From Ferruginibacter sp. (GTDB lineage: Bacteria; Bacteroidota; Bacteroidia; Chitinophagales; Chitinophagaceae): a DNA stretch of 64,000 bases. Shown piece by piece: positions 17,650 to 26,922 of the stretch (positions within the stretch are counted from its first letter, which is position 1; the number at the start of each line of letters is the position of its first letter). Location: contig JAQBNH010000007.1 of assembly GCA_028288705.1 (NCBI GenBank), positions 434,001-498,000 on the forward strand, in the 5' to 3' direction. The translations under genes were made by a program, and so were the position numbers. Below the pieces are notes generated by a model that saw nothing but the letters and a program-made list of their open reading frames with translations, ran no database searches and was not told where the DNA came from.

Positions 17650-18843
17650 ATGATAGAGAAATTCCTGGCAACCGCAATTTGCAGCGGCATATTTTTGTGC
17701 TCTTCGGCGCAAGCACCTGTAAAGCCGGAATTTCGCGGAGTTTGGGTAGCAACCGTCAGCAATATAGACTGGCCTGATGCTCCAACAACCAATACGGAAA
17801 TACAGAAGGCTGCTTTTATCAAACTGTTGGATATGCATAAACGTAACGGGATGAACGCCGTGATCGTGCAGGTTCGCCCTGCAACCGATGCATTATATCC
17901 TTCTCCTTTTGAACCCTGGAGCCAGTGGTTAACGGGCAAACAGGGACAACCGCCGTTGCCTTATTATGATCCCCTTGAGTTCATGCTCTCTGAAACGCAT
18001 AAACGCGGAATGGAATTTCACGCATGGATGAATCCTTACCGTGCCGTTTTCAACATTAACGGCTCTTCTATCGCACCCAATCATATCACCAAAATTCACC
18101 CCGATTGGTTTTTAACCTACGGCGATAAAAAATATTTTGATCCAGGTAATAAGGAAGTACAGAAATATGTTACTGCTGTGGTTAGAGATGTGGTGAACCG
18201 CTATGCTGTAGATGCGATCCATTTTGATGACTATTTCTATCCTTACCGGATTGCCGGCAAAGAATTTCCCGACGAAGCGGGCTTTCGCAAATATAGCAAT
18301 GGCCTGGATAAAGAGCAATGGAGACGCAGCAATGTAGATTCCGTTATCGTGATGCTTAGCCGAACCATCAGAACAGTTAACCCGAAATGCCAGTTTGGAA
18401 TCAGCCCGTTTGGCGTTTGGCGCAATTTGGATAAAGATCCTGATGGAAGTAATACGAAAGCTGGTCAGACAAACTACGATGATCTTTATGCGGATATCCT
18501 GTTATGGTTAAAAAACGACTGGATAGATTATGTAACACCGCAGTTGTATTGGGAATTTGAACACAAAGCAGCACCGTTTGAAATACTTGCAGATTGGTGG
18601 AGCAAACATACCTACGGTAAAAATTGCTATATCGGCCTCGGCATCTACCGTGGTGGAAGCAATGAAGCCTGGAAAGATAAAACCCAGTTGCCGCGACAAA
18701 TTCAAAAGATCAGGAACACGCCAGGGTTAACTGGAATGGCTTTCTTCAGCAGTAAAACTTTTGAAAAAAATCCCAACGGCTGGAGCGATACGCTGCGCCT
18801 GAACTATTTCCGGGAACCGGCACCTCTCCCAAAAATCCGGTAA
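17650..18843 (+). CDS. Glycosyl hydrolase-like 10 (DUF187/GHL10) exported protein
   Basis: A 397-residue protein with a signal peptide (about 1-20, ending CSSAQ) and one TIM-barrel domain of the glycosyl-hydrolase-like 10 family: EFRGVWVATVSNIDWP at the start, GMNAVIVQVRPATDALY, GMEFHAWMNPYR, VDAIHFDDYFYPY, and WIDYVTPQLYW. Family members act on peptidoglycan-related or other glycans (YngK-like), but activity is little studied. The periplasmic location fits the other wall enzymes in this part of the window. Confidence 0.88.
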   Translation: MIEKFLATAICSGIFLCSSAQAPVKPEFRGVWVATVSNIDWPDAPTTNTEIQKAAFIKLLDMHKRNGMNAVIVQVRPATDALYPSPFEPWSQWLTGKQGQPPLPYYDPLEFMLSETHKRGMEFHAWMNPYRAVFNINGSSIAPNHITKIHPDWFLTYGDKKYFDPGNKEVQKYVTAVVRDVVNRYAVDAIHFDDYFYPYRIAGKEFPDEAGFRKYSNGLDKEQWRRSNVDSVIVMLSRTIRTVNPKCQFGISPFGVWRNLDKDPDGSNTKAGQTNYDDLYADILLWLKNDWIDYVTPQLYWEFEHKAAPFEILADWWSKHTYGKNCYIGLGIYRGGSNEAWKDKTQLPRQIQKIRNTPGLTGMAFFSSKTFEKNPNGWSDTLRLNYFREPAPLPKIR

Positions 18844-18850
18844 TTATTCT

Positions 18851-19168
18851 TCACCAGTTCCGCAGGGAGTTCGATTTCCCTTCCTGCCAATCGCACAATT
18901 GAACACTTCCCAATCGAAACCGGAAGGGCACGCGCGTAGCTGCTTCAAACTTTATTTCGTTGCGGCAAAAAAAACTTAAATTATTTATATAATAATTTGC
19001 TGAAATCCTCAAATCGGGGCGATTTGTGACTATGGGTTTGTAATTAATAGAAAAGATATTTTTTGCTAAACCCTTATTGGTAGCGGGTTTGAATGGAGAT
19101 ATTTGTGCAGGCGCGATATATACTGCAAAAATCATGCAAAAAATTAAAATTTTCGTTTTATCTTTCAT
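18851..19168 (-). CDS. Small exported protein of unknown function
   Basis: A 105-residue protein with a signal peptide (about 1-21, IFCMIFAVYIAPAQ). The C-terminal part (FFCRNEIKFEAATRVPFRF, then RLGSVQLCDWQEGK) is well patterned, and I associate it with a short conserved family in Bacteroidota, from memory only. It contains two cysteines that could form a disulfide. It converges on the GH10-like gene with 7 nt between stops and is divergent from rpoN. Function unknown. Confidence 0.6.
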   Translation of the reverse strand: MKDKTKILIFCMIFAVYIAPAQISPFKPATNKGLAKNIFSINYKPIVTNRPDLRISANYYINNLSFFCRNEIKFEAATRVPFRFRLGSVQLCDWQEGKSNSLRNW

Positions 19169-19268
19169 TTTTAAAGCTGGGTGAGCCTCAATTTACGATC
19201 AATTTCGATTATAGGTTTTCTATAAGTTGAGAACAGCCAGTCCCTAATAACTCATTCAATATTCAGTC

Positions 19269-20750
19269 ATGGCATTACATCAGAGTTTACAGCAAAAATT
19301 ACTTCAGAAGCTTTCTCCCCAGCAAATCCAGCTGATGAAATTGCTCCAGGTACCTACGGCCATCCTCGATGAGCGGATCAAAGAAGAAATGGAAGAGAAC
19401 CCTGCACTCGAGCAGGGTGAAGAAGGGCACGAAGATGAATTTGAGAAAGATGAATTTGCCGAAAGCACAGAGGAAGAATTTGAGACTGAAGGTAGTGCAG
19501 ACGAATATGACAATATTGATATCAGTGACTATGTGCATGAAGGTGATGACGATATCGGCGATTATAAGTTAAGGGATGATAATTATCCTGAAGCTGACGA
19601 TAACCGCGTTGTACCTCATAAGGTGGAGACCAGTTTTATGGAGATGATGCAACAACAGCTGGGCATGTTGAAATTGACCGAACATCAACAAAAGGTTGCC
19701 GAGCAAATCGTTGGCAGCCTCGATGATGATGGTTACCTGCGTCGCGAGATCAATTCAATAATTGATGATCTGGCATTTCGCCAGAACGTGGATACAGACG
19801 AAGAAGAGATCAGCGAGTTATTACTGCAGATCCAACAATTTGATCCACCTGGCGTAGGAGCGCGTAACCTGCAGGAATGCCTGTTATTGCAACTGGAAAG
19901 AAAAGTAGATAATGGTCCTTCTGTAGACCTTGCCATAAAAGTGCTGGAAAAGTATTTCGACGAATTCACCAAGAAGCACTACGAAAAAATCCAGCGGGCC
20001 CTCAACCTTTCTGATGATCAGTTGCGCGAGATCATTGCGCAAATTGTGAAGCTGAACCCAAAGCCGGGCGGCAACGTTGGCGAAAGTGGCAAAGGCAGCA
20101 ATTATATTATTCCTGACTTTTTTATTGTAAATAATAATGGCAAACTGGAACTAACGCTTAACAGCAAGAATGCACCTGATCTGCGTATCAGCGAAGGTTA
20201 CCGGGATATGCTGAAAGATTACGACAAAGGAACGAAAAAAGATAAGCGACAGAAGGAAGCTGTCTTATTCATCAAACAAAAAATTGATTCGGCAAAATGG
20301 TTTATTGATGCGATCAAACAACGGCAAAATACTTTGCTGAATACGATGGAAGCCATCATGAACTACCAGCACGATTTCTTTTTAACGGGTGACGAAACTG
20401 ACTTGCGCCCGATGATCCTGAAAGATATTGCAGAACGTACTAACCTGGATATTTCCACCGTGAGCCGCGTTGCCAACAGCAAATTTGTTCAGACAGAATT
20501 TGGAACCTATCGCCTGAAATTCTTCTTTAGCGAAAGCCTTCAAACGGACAGCGGCGAAGAAGTAAGCACGCGCGAGGTGAAAAAAATCCTGACCGACCTG
20601 ATCGAAGAGGAAAGCAAAAAACATCCATATAGTGATGAAAAGTTGACCGAGATGCTTCAGGAAAAAGGTTATAATATTGCACGCAGAACGGTGGCTAAAT
20701 ACAGGGAACAACTGAATATCCCTGTGGCGCGGCTGAGAAAAATTCTGTAA
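19269..20750 (+). CDS. rpoN: RNA polymerase sigma-54 factor
   Basis: A 493-residue sigma-54. Region I is glutamine- and leucine-rich (LHQSLQQKLLQKLSPQQIQL), followed by the acidic region II (about 50-115). The core-binding region (about 120-310) contains PPGVGARNLQECLLLQL. The HTH region (about 375-420) has LKDIAERTNLDISTVSRV, and the RpoN box ARRTVAKYRE is at residues 471-480, identical to the canonical sequence. It needs an AAA+ activator for open complex formation; none is in this window. A membrane-protein gene follows after 5 nt. Confidence 0.97.
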   Translation: MALHQSLQQKLLQKLSPQQIQLMKLLQVPTAILDERIKEEMEENPALEQGEEGHEDEFEKDEFAESTEEEFETEGSADEYDNIDISDYVHEGDDDIGDYKLRDDNYPEADDNRVVPHKVETSFMEMMQQQLGMLKLTEHQQKVAEQIVGSLDDDGYLRREINSIIDDLAFRQNVDTDEEEISELLLQIQQFDPPGVGARNLQECLLLQLERKVDNGPSVDLAIKVLEKYFDEFTKKHYEKIQRALNLSDDQLREIIAQIVKLNPKPGGNVGESGKGSNYIIPDFFIVNNNGKLELTLNSKNAPDLRISEGYRDMLKDYDKGTKKDKRQKEAVLFIKQKIDSAKWFIDAIKQRQNTLLNTMEAIMNYQHDFFLTGDETDLRPMILKDIAERTNLDISTVSRVANSKFVQTEFGTYRLKFFFSESLQTDSGEEVSTREVKKILTDLIEEESKKHPYSDEKLTEMLQEKGYNIARRTVAKYREQLNIPVARLRKIL

Positions 20751-20755
20751 TATTT

Positions 20756-21415
20756 ATGACCGGCGTTTTGGACGAAAAGCAATATCAACCTGCACCTTTT
20801 TTGAAAGGAATAGCTACCGTTATTTCCTGGGTTTTCCACCCGATCTTTATTCCAATGTATGCGATCTGGTTCTTACTATTCGTACATCCCTCTTATTTCT
20901 CAGGGTTTTCTGTTGCACAAAAAAACCAAACACTTCTTATCACGGGGCTTAACCTGGTATTTTTCCCGCTGCTGAGCATTGTTTTATTAAAAGCTGTTGG
21001 ATTTATCGACTCGATTTTTTTACGAACACAGAAAGACCGCATCATTCCTTATATGGCTTGTGGAATCTTCTTTTTTTGGGCTTATACAGTTTTCAAACAG
21101 CAGCAGCTTTACCCTCAAATACTCGCCTCATTTATCCTGGGCATTTTCCTGGCTTCAAGCGCAGCCTTGATCGCAAACATTTATTTCAAAGTAAGTATGC
21201 ATGCGATCGGTGTGGGCGGGCTTGCAGGATTGTTTATCGTGATTGCAAACGGGAATTCAATGCTGATGACCTGGCCATTAAGCCTGGTGTTATTGCTGAG
21301 TGGGCTGGTTTGTACTGCGCGACTGATTGTAAGCGCGCATGCTCCTAAAGACATTTACACAGGCTTCTTCATTGGGCTGCTGGCGCAATTTGCTGCGGCA
21401 TTTGTGGTGCTTTAA
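20756..21415 (+). CDS. Multi-spanning membrane protein, PAP2-like remnant
   Basis: A 219-residue protein with about six hydrophobic segments. Near the C-terminus the pattern KVSMHAIG followed by SAHAPKDIYTGFFIG recalls the last motifs of PAP2 phosphatases, but the first lysine/arginine motif is not clear, so catalytic activity is doubtful. It is probably co-transcribed with rpoN. Similar proteins appear widely in Bacteroidota; their function is unknown to me. Confidence 0.7.
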   Translation: MTGVLDEKQYQPAPFLKGIATVISWVFHPIFIPMYAIWFLLFVHPSYFSGFSVAQKNQTLLITGLNLVFFPLLSIVLLKAVGFIDSIFLRTQKDRIIPYMACGIFFFWAYTVFKQQQLYPQILASFILGIFLASSAALIANIYFKVSMHAIGVGGLAGLFIVIANGNSMLMTWPLSLVLLLSGLVCTARLIVSAHAPKDIYTGFFIGLLAQFAAAFVVL

Positions 21416-21780
21416 AACTACTCTTAAATAATCCACCTTACATACTTCCTGAAAATGAAGAGGCCCCGTCCAATATCGGGGCTCTTCTGTCCTTGATGCC
21501 TAACAAAAAAAATATGTGATAGCCGTTTAGCGGCATTGAAGTTAATGACGAAAATTTCAACCAAAAGAATGGGAATTGAGTTACCGTATTGCGCAGGGCA
21601 ATGGCAAACGAAGCAGGTCTTTTTCTTGAGGTTTCATTTATTTTCCGTGCGGAAAGCAATGATATCTATTAAGCGTTTTTAGGAAGATTTTATTGTGCTT
21701 CCAGTTAGTTGCGTATATATTTATTTTAACGCTATATATTTTCGGATTGATTGGTATACCTAACGTAATGGCATACCTGC
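21416..21780. other. 365-bp intergenic region with several short hairpins
   Basis: No convincing gene is seen. A hairpin pairing GCCCCG with CGGGGC (21463-21482) lies near the end of the preceding transcript and may terminate it, though its T-tract is weak. Further inverted repeats are GCCG-TTTAG-CGGC (21522-21534) and GGTATACC with GGCATACC (21753-21777). A 73-codon open frame on the minus strand (21438-21659) has an unusual composition and is treated as non-coding. Confidence 0.4.
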
Positions 21781-23013
21781 TTATGCTTTTACTTTCCTTG
21801 CGGCGGCATTACTATGCAACGCCCTGTAAGAAATAATAGCACTTGCCAGCATTAAAACAGCTCCCAGCAAAAAAGCTGCTCCCGAAAAATGCACGGGTGC
21901 TCCGGGCTTTGTATAGTAGGCGAAAAGCCCTGTCATCAGCCACGGGCCTGCAATCGAGGTGAGACTTATCAAACTGGTCAATGCGCCCTGCAATTCACCC
22001 TGTTCATTAGCGGGTACATTGCCGGAGATGATAGATTGTAATGCGGGACCGCTGATTCCTCCAAGGCAATATGGAATTAAAAAGATGAACATCATCCAGC
22101 TTTGCGATGCGAAAGCAAATAAAAGCAGGCCCAATGCATAAAGTAACAATCCGGTGTAAACGCTTTTCTCATTGCCCAGCCATGGATTTACAATACGGAT
22201 TAATCCGCCCTGTACGGCGCCAACTAATAACCCAACGGTTCCTAGTGAAATGCCGATCATCTTTTCCGACCAGGCAAATTTTTCGATCGCGAAAAAACTC
22301 CAGTTGCTTTGTACAGCATGTGAGGCGATATAAATCAGGAAAAAGGCACTAATCAAACCACCCAATCCAGGATACTTTTTCAGCTGCAGCAATGAACCCA
22401 CGGGATTTGCGCGTTTCCAGTTGAATGGGCGCCTGTTTTCTTTTGGCAGGGATTCCGGCAAAACGAAGTAGCCGTACATCCAGTTGATAAAACTTAGCCC
22501 GGCAGCAACCATAAAAGGGATGCGCGGCCCAAACGAACCGAGCAAGCCACCCAACACGGGGCCGATAATAAATCCAACGCCAAATGCGGCCCCCACCATT
22601 CCAAAATTCTGCGCACGGTTTTCATCATTGCTAATATCGGCGATATACGCTGTTGCAGTAGTAAAACTTGCACCTGTTACACCGGCAATCGCACGCCCGA
22701 CAAATAACCAGCCAATGGAAGGCGCAAATGAGAGAAACAGGTAATCTAATGCAAATCCAAATAACGAGAACAACAGTACCGGCCTCCGTCCATATTGATC
22801 ACTTAAACCCCCAAGGATGGGTGAAAAAAGAAACTGCATGATCGCATAAGTGGTCGTTAGCCAACCGCCATATTTTGCGGCATCACTGATATTCCCGTGA
22901 ATAAGTTCTTCAATTAATTTTGGCAAAACCGGGATGATAAGTCCGAGCCCTGTCACATCTATCATCAGTGTTATAAAAATAAAACTGATTGCTGCTTTGC
23001 GATTGTTTGCCAT
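21781..23013 (-). CDS. MFS transporter, TetA-like (TCR) family
   Basis: A 410-residue protein with twelve predicted membrane segments. Features of the drug:H+ antiporter group are the N-terminal [15 protein letters not shown], motif [15 protein letters not shown] between TM2 and TM3, and a motif C-like segment ([19 protein letters not shown]) in TM5. It is closest in style to TetA exporters, but many such homologues in Bacteroidota do not give tetracycline resistance, and no tetR-like gene is adjacent. An AraC-type regulator gene lies upstream on the same strand. Confidence 0.88.
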   Translation of the reverse strand: MANNRKAAISFIFITLMIDVTGLGLIIPVLPKLIEELIHGNISDAAKYGGWLTTTYAIMQFLFSPILGGLSDQYGRRPVLLFSLFGFALDYLFLSFAPSIGWLFVGRAIAGVTGASFTTATAYIADISNDENRAQNFGMVGAAFGVGFIIGPVLGGLLGSFGPRIPFMVAAGLSFINWMYGYFVLPESLPKENRRPFNWKRANPVGSLLQLKKYPGLGGLISAFFLIYIASHAVQSNWSFFAIEKFAWSEKMIGISLGTVGLLVGAVQGGLIRIVNPWLGNEKSVYTGLLLYALGLLLFAFASQSWMMFIFLIPYCLGGISGPALQSIISGNVPANEQGELQGALTSLISLTSIAGPWLMTGLFAYYTKPGAPVHFSGAAFLLGAVLMLASAIISYRALHSNAAARKVKA

Positions 23014-23067
23014 AGAGGGAGAATAGAATGCAAATTTGCAGATATCTGCGCAACCGTCAAATTAAAA

Positions 23068-23901
23068 TCAGTGGTTATAGCTATTCGATAGCAACTTCTT
23101 CAGGGCGTTTTTATGCAGAAACTTACGCAGGTGCTTATGAAAATGACTATAATCATAATAGCCATAATCTTTATAATCAAATTCGGCAGCAGACAGGGCC
23201 AGTTGCTCCACAGCTTTCCTGATACGCAATATCTGCAGCGTTTTCTTGCTGCTAAGGCTGGTTGCATTTTCAAAATAGCGTTGTAAAGTCCTGGTAGAAA
23301 GGGCATATTTTACTGCCATCTCTTCAATTGAAATTGTGAAGTTATTTTCCTTGTTGCAGGCGTTGATTATTTCCGATACGATCGTGATTGGCCGAAGGGA
23401 ACCGTCAAATTTAGCTACGATTCCGCCAAAATACTGATTGAGCATTGCTACCCTTTTCTTAAAATCCGGGGCGTCTTTCACTTGCATTACCACGTCTTTA
23501 TCGATCAGGTAACTTAAAGGAAAAATGGATCGCCTATATTCTGAAAAATTTACTTTCTTTTCGAAGATGATGGGGGAGATCCGGAATTTTATCCCGAATA
23601 AAATATTACCGGGCTGATGATGACATTCGATGGAGGCATGCCTGGGAAGAAATCCATCTGTTTTCATAATAAATTGCTCGTCGTCTACCTGCATCACAAA
23701 TGGCGTCCCTAAATTTACCAGGTAAGTGTAGCCAATATTTGGAAACAAGACATCTGAAAATCCTTCAGGGTACTGCTTCCAGAGATGGTTAAATTTTGTC
23801 TCCCAAAAAAAATCAATAAAATGTGCCAGTTGCGGCGCAGGCGGAACCCGGTGATAGTTATTATGAAAGTGATCGGTATCCAGGAATTCTACATGCTGCA
23901 T
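23068..23901 (-). CDS. AraC family transcriptional regulator
   Basis: A 277-residue protein. The N-terminal part (HRVPPAPQLAHFIDFFWET and GIKFRISPIIF) matches the DUF6597-type sensory domain. The C-terminal 100 residues hold two helix-turn-helix units (ISIEEMAVKYALSTRTLQRYF and YYDYSHFHKHLRKF). Its start is 3 nt from the stop of the cupredoxin-like lipoprotein gene upstream. It may control that gene or the MFS exporter downstream. Confidence 0.88.
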   Translation of the reverse strand: MQHVEFLDTDHFHNNYHRVPPAPQLAHFIDFFWETKFNHLWKQYPEGFSDVLFPNIGYTYLVNLGTPFVMQVDDEQFIMKTDGFLPRHASIECHHQPGNILFGIKFRISPIIFEKKVNFSEYRRSIFPLSYLIDKDVVMQVKDAPDFKKRVAMLNQYFGGIVAKFDGSLRPITIVSEIINACNKENNFTISIEEMAVKYALSTRTLQRYFENATSLSSKKTLQILRIRKAVEQLALSAAEFDYKDYGYYDYSHFHKHLRKFLHKNALKKLLSNSYNH

Positions 23902-23904
23902 AAC

Positions 23905-24261
23905 CTATGGCGTGATCGTGATCGTTCCCCGTGCCGTAGGCTTATTTACCAGGTGATACCTGAATATACCAGAAGTATCTTTTTTGAAAAAATAAGATTT
24001 ATTGGGCTGGATGGCCGTAGCCCGGATCGTTGTTGTGTCATCCGTGATAATTGTTTGAATGGCGCTCGTACTGTTTACAAACGTTATGGAAGATCCGCTT
24101 ACAACCGTCAGTGTTGCCGGCGAAAAAGAACTGTCTTTCACCAGGATGTAATTGGTCGGCAGCAGCCCGCCCTGGCTAACAAAACCTTCACTGCTCTTAT
24201 CGCAAGAGGCGATCGTTGCCAGCGTAGCAATCCCGAGAACAAAAAACAAACGGTTTTTCAT
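23905..24261 (-). CDS. Cupredoxin-fold lipoprotein lacking copper ligands
   Basis: A 118-residue protein with a lipoprotein signal (IATLATIASC, Cys 20). The mature part aligns by eye with plastocyanin-like domains: DSSFSPATLTVVSGSSITFVN matches the usual FSPATLTVKAGTTVTWTN pattern, and FRYHLVNKPTARGTITI matches YHCTIHPNMKGTITV. In that alignment the four type-1 copper ligands His, Cys, His and Met are replaced by Gln, Leu, Lys and Ala, so it should not bind copper in the usual way. It probably sits in the outer or inner membrane facing the periplasm. It heads a tight set with the AraC regulator. Confidence 0.7.
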   Translation of the reverse strand: MKNRLFFVLGIATLATIASCDKSSEGFVSQGGLLPTNYILVKDSSFSPATLTVVSGSSITFVNSTSAIQTIITDDTTTIRATAIQPNKSYFFKKDTSGIFRYHLVNKPTARGTITITP

Positions 24262-24446
24262 GGTTTTATACTTGATTAGGCATACAATTTAGGAAAAAAA
24301 ACAGCATTGCCTGTTTAATACTCCCGGATATTCCCCACAATTTGCTTAACAATTGCCATCAGCTTGACACGATTTATTTCCCCACAATACGCAGGTAGAA
24401 ATCACGCAGCTATCTTAATGAACGCAATAGAGTTTACCTTTGCAGT

Positions 24447-26789
24447 ATGGCAAAATATTTAGACGAGCTGAATGATCCGCAGCGTGAGGCAGTATTGCAT
24501 AAAGATGGTCCGATCATGATTATTGCAGGTGCAGGCAGTGGTAAAACCAAAGTGCTGACAACCCGGATCACCCATTTAATGTCGGCTCATAATGTAGATT
24601 CTTTTAATATACTCGCATTAACTTTTACGAATAAAGCGGCGGCAGAAATGAAGGAAAGAATTGAACGTATCCTCGGAAATTCTGAAGCGCGAAATTTATA
24701 TGTAGGCACTTTTCACAGTGTCTTCGCAAGGATCCTGCGTGGCGAAGCGAACAAGATCGGCTACCCCAATAATTTTACGATCTACGATACCGACGATGCT
24801 AAAAGCGTTGTGAAAACCGTCATCAATGAGTTAAACCTTGACGACAAACAGTACAAACCGAACGTAGTGTACAATCGTATTTCCGCTGCTAAGAATGCGC
24901 TGATTGGCCCGGCAGAATATGCGACCGACTACGGATTGCAACAGGAAGATGCCCGTTCCAACCGCCCGATGATCGGCCAGATTTATGATGCCTACAGCAA
25001 ACGTTGTTTTAAGAATGGTGCAATGGATTTTGACGACCTCCTTTTCAAAATGTATATCCTTTTGAAAAATCATCCTGAGTCGCTGAGTAAATACCAGCAT
25101 AAGTTTAAATATATTTTGATCGATGAGTACCAGGATACGAACCCTGCGCAGTACGAGATCATTAAATTACTCGGCGCAATGCATGAGAATGTTTGCGTGG
25201 TGGGCGATGACGCGCAAAGTATCTACAGTTTCCGCGGTGCAACGATTGAAAATATCCTGCAGTTCCAAAAAGATTACGATGACGTGAAAGTGGTGAAACT
25301 GGAACAAAACTACCGCAGTACGAAGCATATTCTCAATGTTGCCAACGAGATCATCAGCAACAATAAAAACCAGATAGAAAAGAAACTTTTTACAGATAAC
25401 GACGAGGGGGAAAAGATCAAGCTTGTGCGCACTATGACCGACAATGACGAAGGTAAAATGGTGGCAGATACGATCCAGGAGCAGAAATTGCGCAATCATT
25501 TTTTTAATAAAGATTTCGCCATCCTTTACCGCACCAATGCCCAAAGCCGGAGTTTTGAGGAAGCCTTACGTCGTATGGGAATCGCTTATCGCATTTATGG
25601 CGGTATGAGCTTTTACCAGCGTAAGGAGATCAAAGATTTTATCGCTTACCTGCGCATTATTTCCAACACGAGAGATGAAGAAGCCCTCAAAAGGATCATT
25701 AATTATCCCGGCCGCGGTATTGGTAAAACCACCATTGATAAAGCCGTATTACTGGCAAACGAAAATAATCTCACACTCTGGGAAGTGCTGAGCAACGCCG
25801 GCATCTATGGTTTTAGAAGCGGCACATTGGAAAGCATCGATGGTTTTGTGACGATGATAAAAATGTTCCAGAGTGAACTGCAGAAAAAGAATGCGTACGA
25901 TCTTGCGATCATTGTTGGTAAAAGTACCGGCATTGTAAAAGATCTCTTCAATGATAAAACAACAGAAGGCCTGGCACGCTATGAGAACGTTCAGGAGTTG
26001 CTCAACTCCATTAAGGAATTTACCGAAACGCCGATGAATGAAGAAGATGGTGAAGTGGGCGATAAAGGCCTCGGTACTTACCTTCAGCAAATCGTTTTAT
26101 TAACTGACGCAGACGACGACAAAGAGAATGCAGATGTGGTGAAACTTATGACGATCCACGCCGCGAAAGGCCTGGAATTCCCGGTAGTATTTGTGGGCGG
26201 TTTGGAAGAAACGCTTTTCCCCAACGCGATGAGCATCAACACCCGTGAAGAATTAGAAGAAGAGAGACGGCTTTTTTATGTCGCGATCACGCGAGCCAAA
26301 ACAACGCTGTACCTCAGCTTTAGTAATGCCCGTTACCGCTTTGGACAACTGCAACAAAATGATCCCAGCCGTTTCCTTGAGGAGATTCCTGAGTTACATG
26401 TAGACCGCAGTTATGCCGGCGGGGCAACGAGGAATAATGCCAACAGTAACCAGGGCAATGCCTTTCAGCGCATGCAACGCGGCTTTGGCGGATCATCTTC
26501 AGTCAGGGAACCGTCAGGCAATTTTCCCGAAAAGAAGAAACCGGCTTATTCCGTTCCGCAGGCGCGTCCGCAGGTGAAAGAACATACCGTCTCTGAAAAT
26601 TTCGTTGCCAGCGACACCAGTAATCTGCAGGAAGGTCAGAAAGTGGAACACCAGAAATTCGGTTTTGGCGAAGTAAAGAAGATGGAAGGGTCCTCGCATA
26701 ACCCGATCGCGACGATATCATTCAAAGACAATGGCGAAAAAAAGATCATGCTCAACTATGCCAAATTGCGCATCCTGGAAACTGAATAA
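24447..26789 (+). CDS. UvrD/PcrA/Rep-type 3'-5' DNA helicase
   Basis: A 780-residue superfamily 1 helicase. Walker A is AGAGSGKT (27-34). Motif II is seen in ILIDEYQDTN, motif III in VVGDDAQSIYSFRG, motif IV in LEQNYRS, motif V in LMTIHAAKGLEF and motif VI in RRLFYVAITRAK. The C-terminal tail ends with the PcrA-type segment GQKVEHQKFGFGEVKKMEG, which in PcrA binds RNA polymerase. It acts in DNA repair and removal of stalled complexes. TACCTTTG ends 4 nt before the ATG (24435-24442), a likely -7 element that would give a nearly leaderless mRNA. Confidence 0.95.
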   Translation: MAKYLDELNDPQREAVLHKDGPIMIIAGAGSGKTKVLTTRITHLMSAHNVDSFNILALTFTNKAAAEMKERIERILGNSEARNLYVGTFHSVFARILRGEANKIGYPNNFTIYDTDDAKSVVKTVINELNLDDKQYKPNVVYNRISAAKNALIGPAEYATDYGLQQEDARSNRPMIGQIYDAYSKRCFKNGAMDFDDLLFKMYILLKNHPESLSKYQHKFKYILIDEYQDTNPAQYEIIKLLGAMHENVCVVGDDAQSIYSFRGATIENILQFQKDYDDVKVVKLEQNYRSTKHILNVANEIISNNKNQIEKKLFTDNDEGEKIKLVRTMTDNDEGKMVADTIQEQKLRNHFFNKDFAILYRTNAQSRSFEEALRRMGIAYRIYGGMSFYQRKEIKDFIAYLRIISNTRDEEALKRIINYPGRGIGKTTIDKAVLLANENNLTLWEVLSNAGIYGFRSGTLESIDGFVTMIKMFQSELQKKNAYDLAIIVGKSTGIVKDLFNDKTTEGLARYENVQELLNSIKEFTETPMNEEDGEVGDKGLGTYLQQIVLLTDADDDKENADVVKLMTIHAAKGLEFPVVFVGGLEETLFPNAMSINTREELEEERRLFYVAITRAKTTLYLSFSNARYRFGQLQQNDPSRFLEEIPELHVDRSYAGGATRNNANSNQGNAFQRMQRGFGGSSSVREPSGNFPEKKKPAYSVPQARPQVKEHTVSENFVASDTSNLQEGQKVEHQKFGFGEVKKMEGSSHNPIATISFKDNGEKKIMLNYAKLRILETE

Positions 26790-26922
26790 GCCAATTTTAA
26801 AACTGGAAATCTGAAGTATATTTAAAAAACATCATCAAGATCTAGACCTCAAAGAATTTTTTGCGTACTTATTAAGGGAACTGCTATCGTTCGCTTTTAA
26901 TGACCCATAAAATACCAGACTG

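Noticed and set aside
21438..21659. 73-codon minus-strand frame in the gap after the rpoN-linked gene
   Set aside because: No ribosome site, family or typical composition was seen; kept only as a possible repeat or RNA element.
21781..23013. Possible tetracycline resistance gene
   Set aside because: The MFS protein has TetA-like motifs, but without a tetR neighbour or mobile context the sequence supports only a general exporter call.
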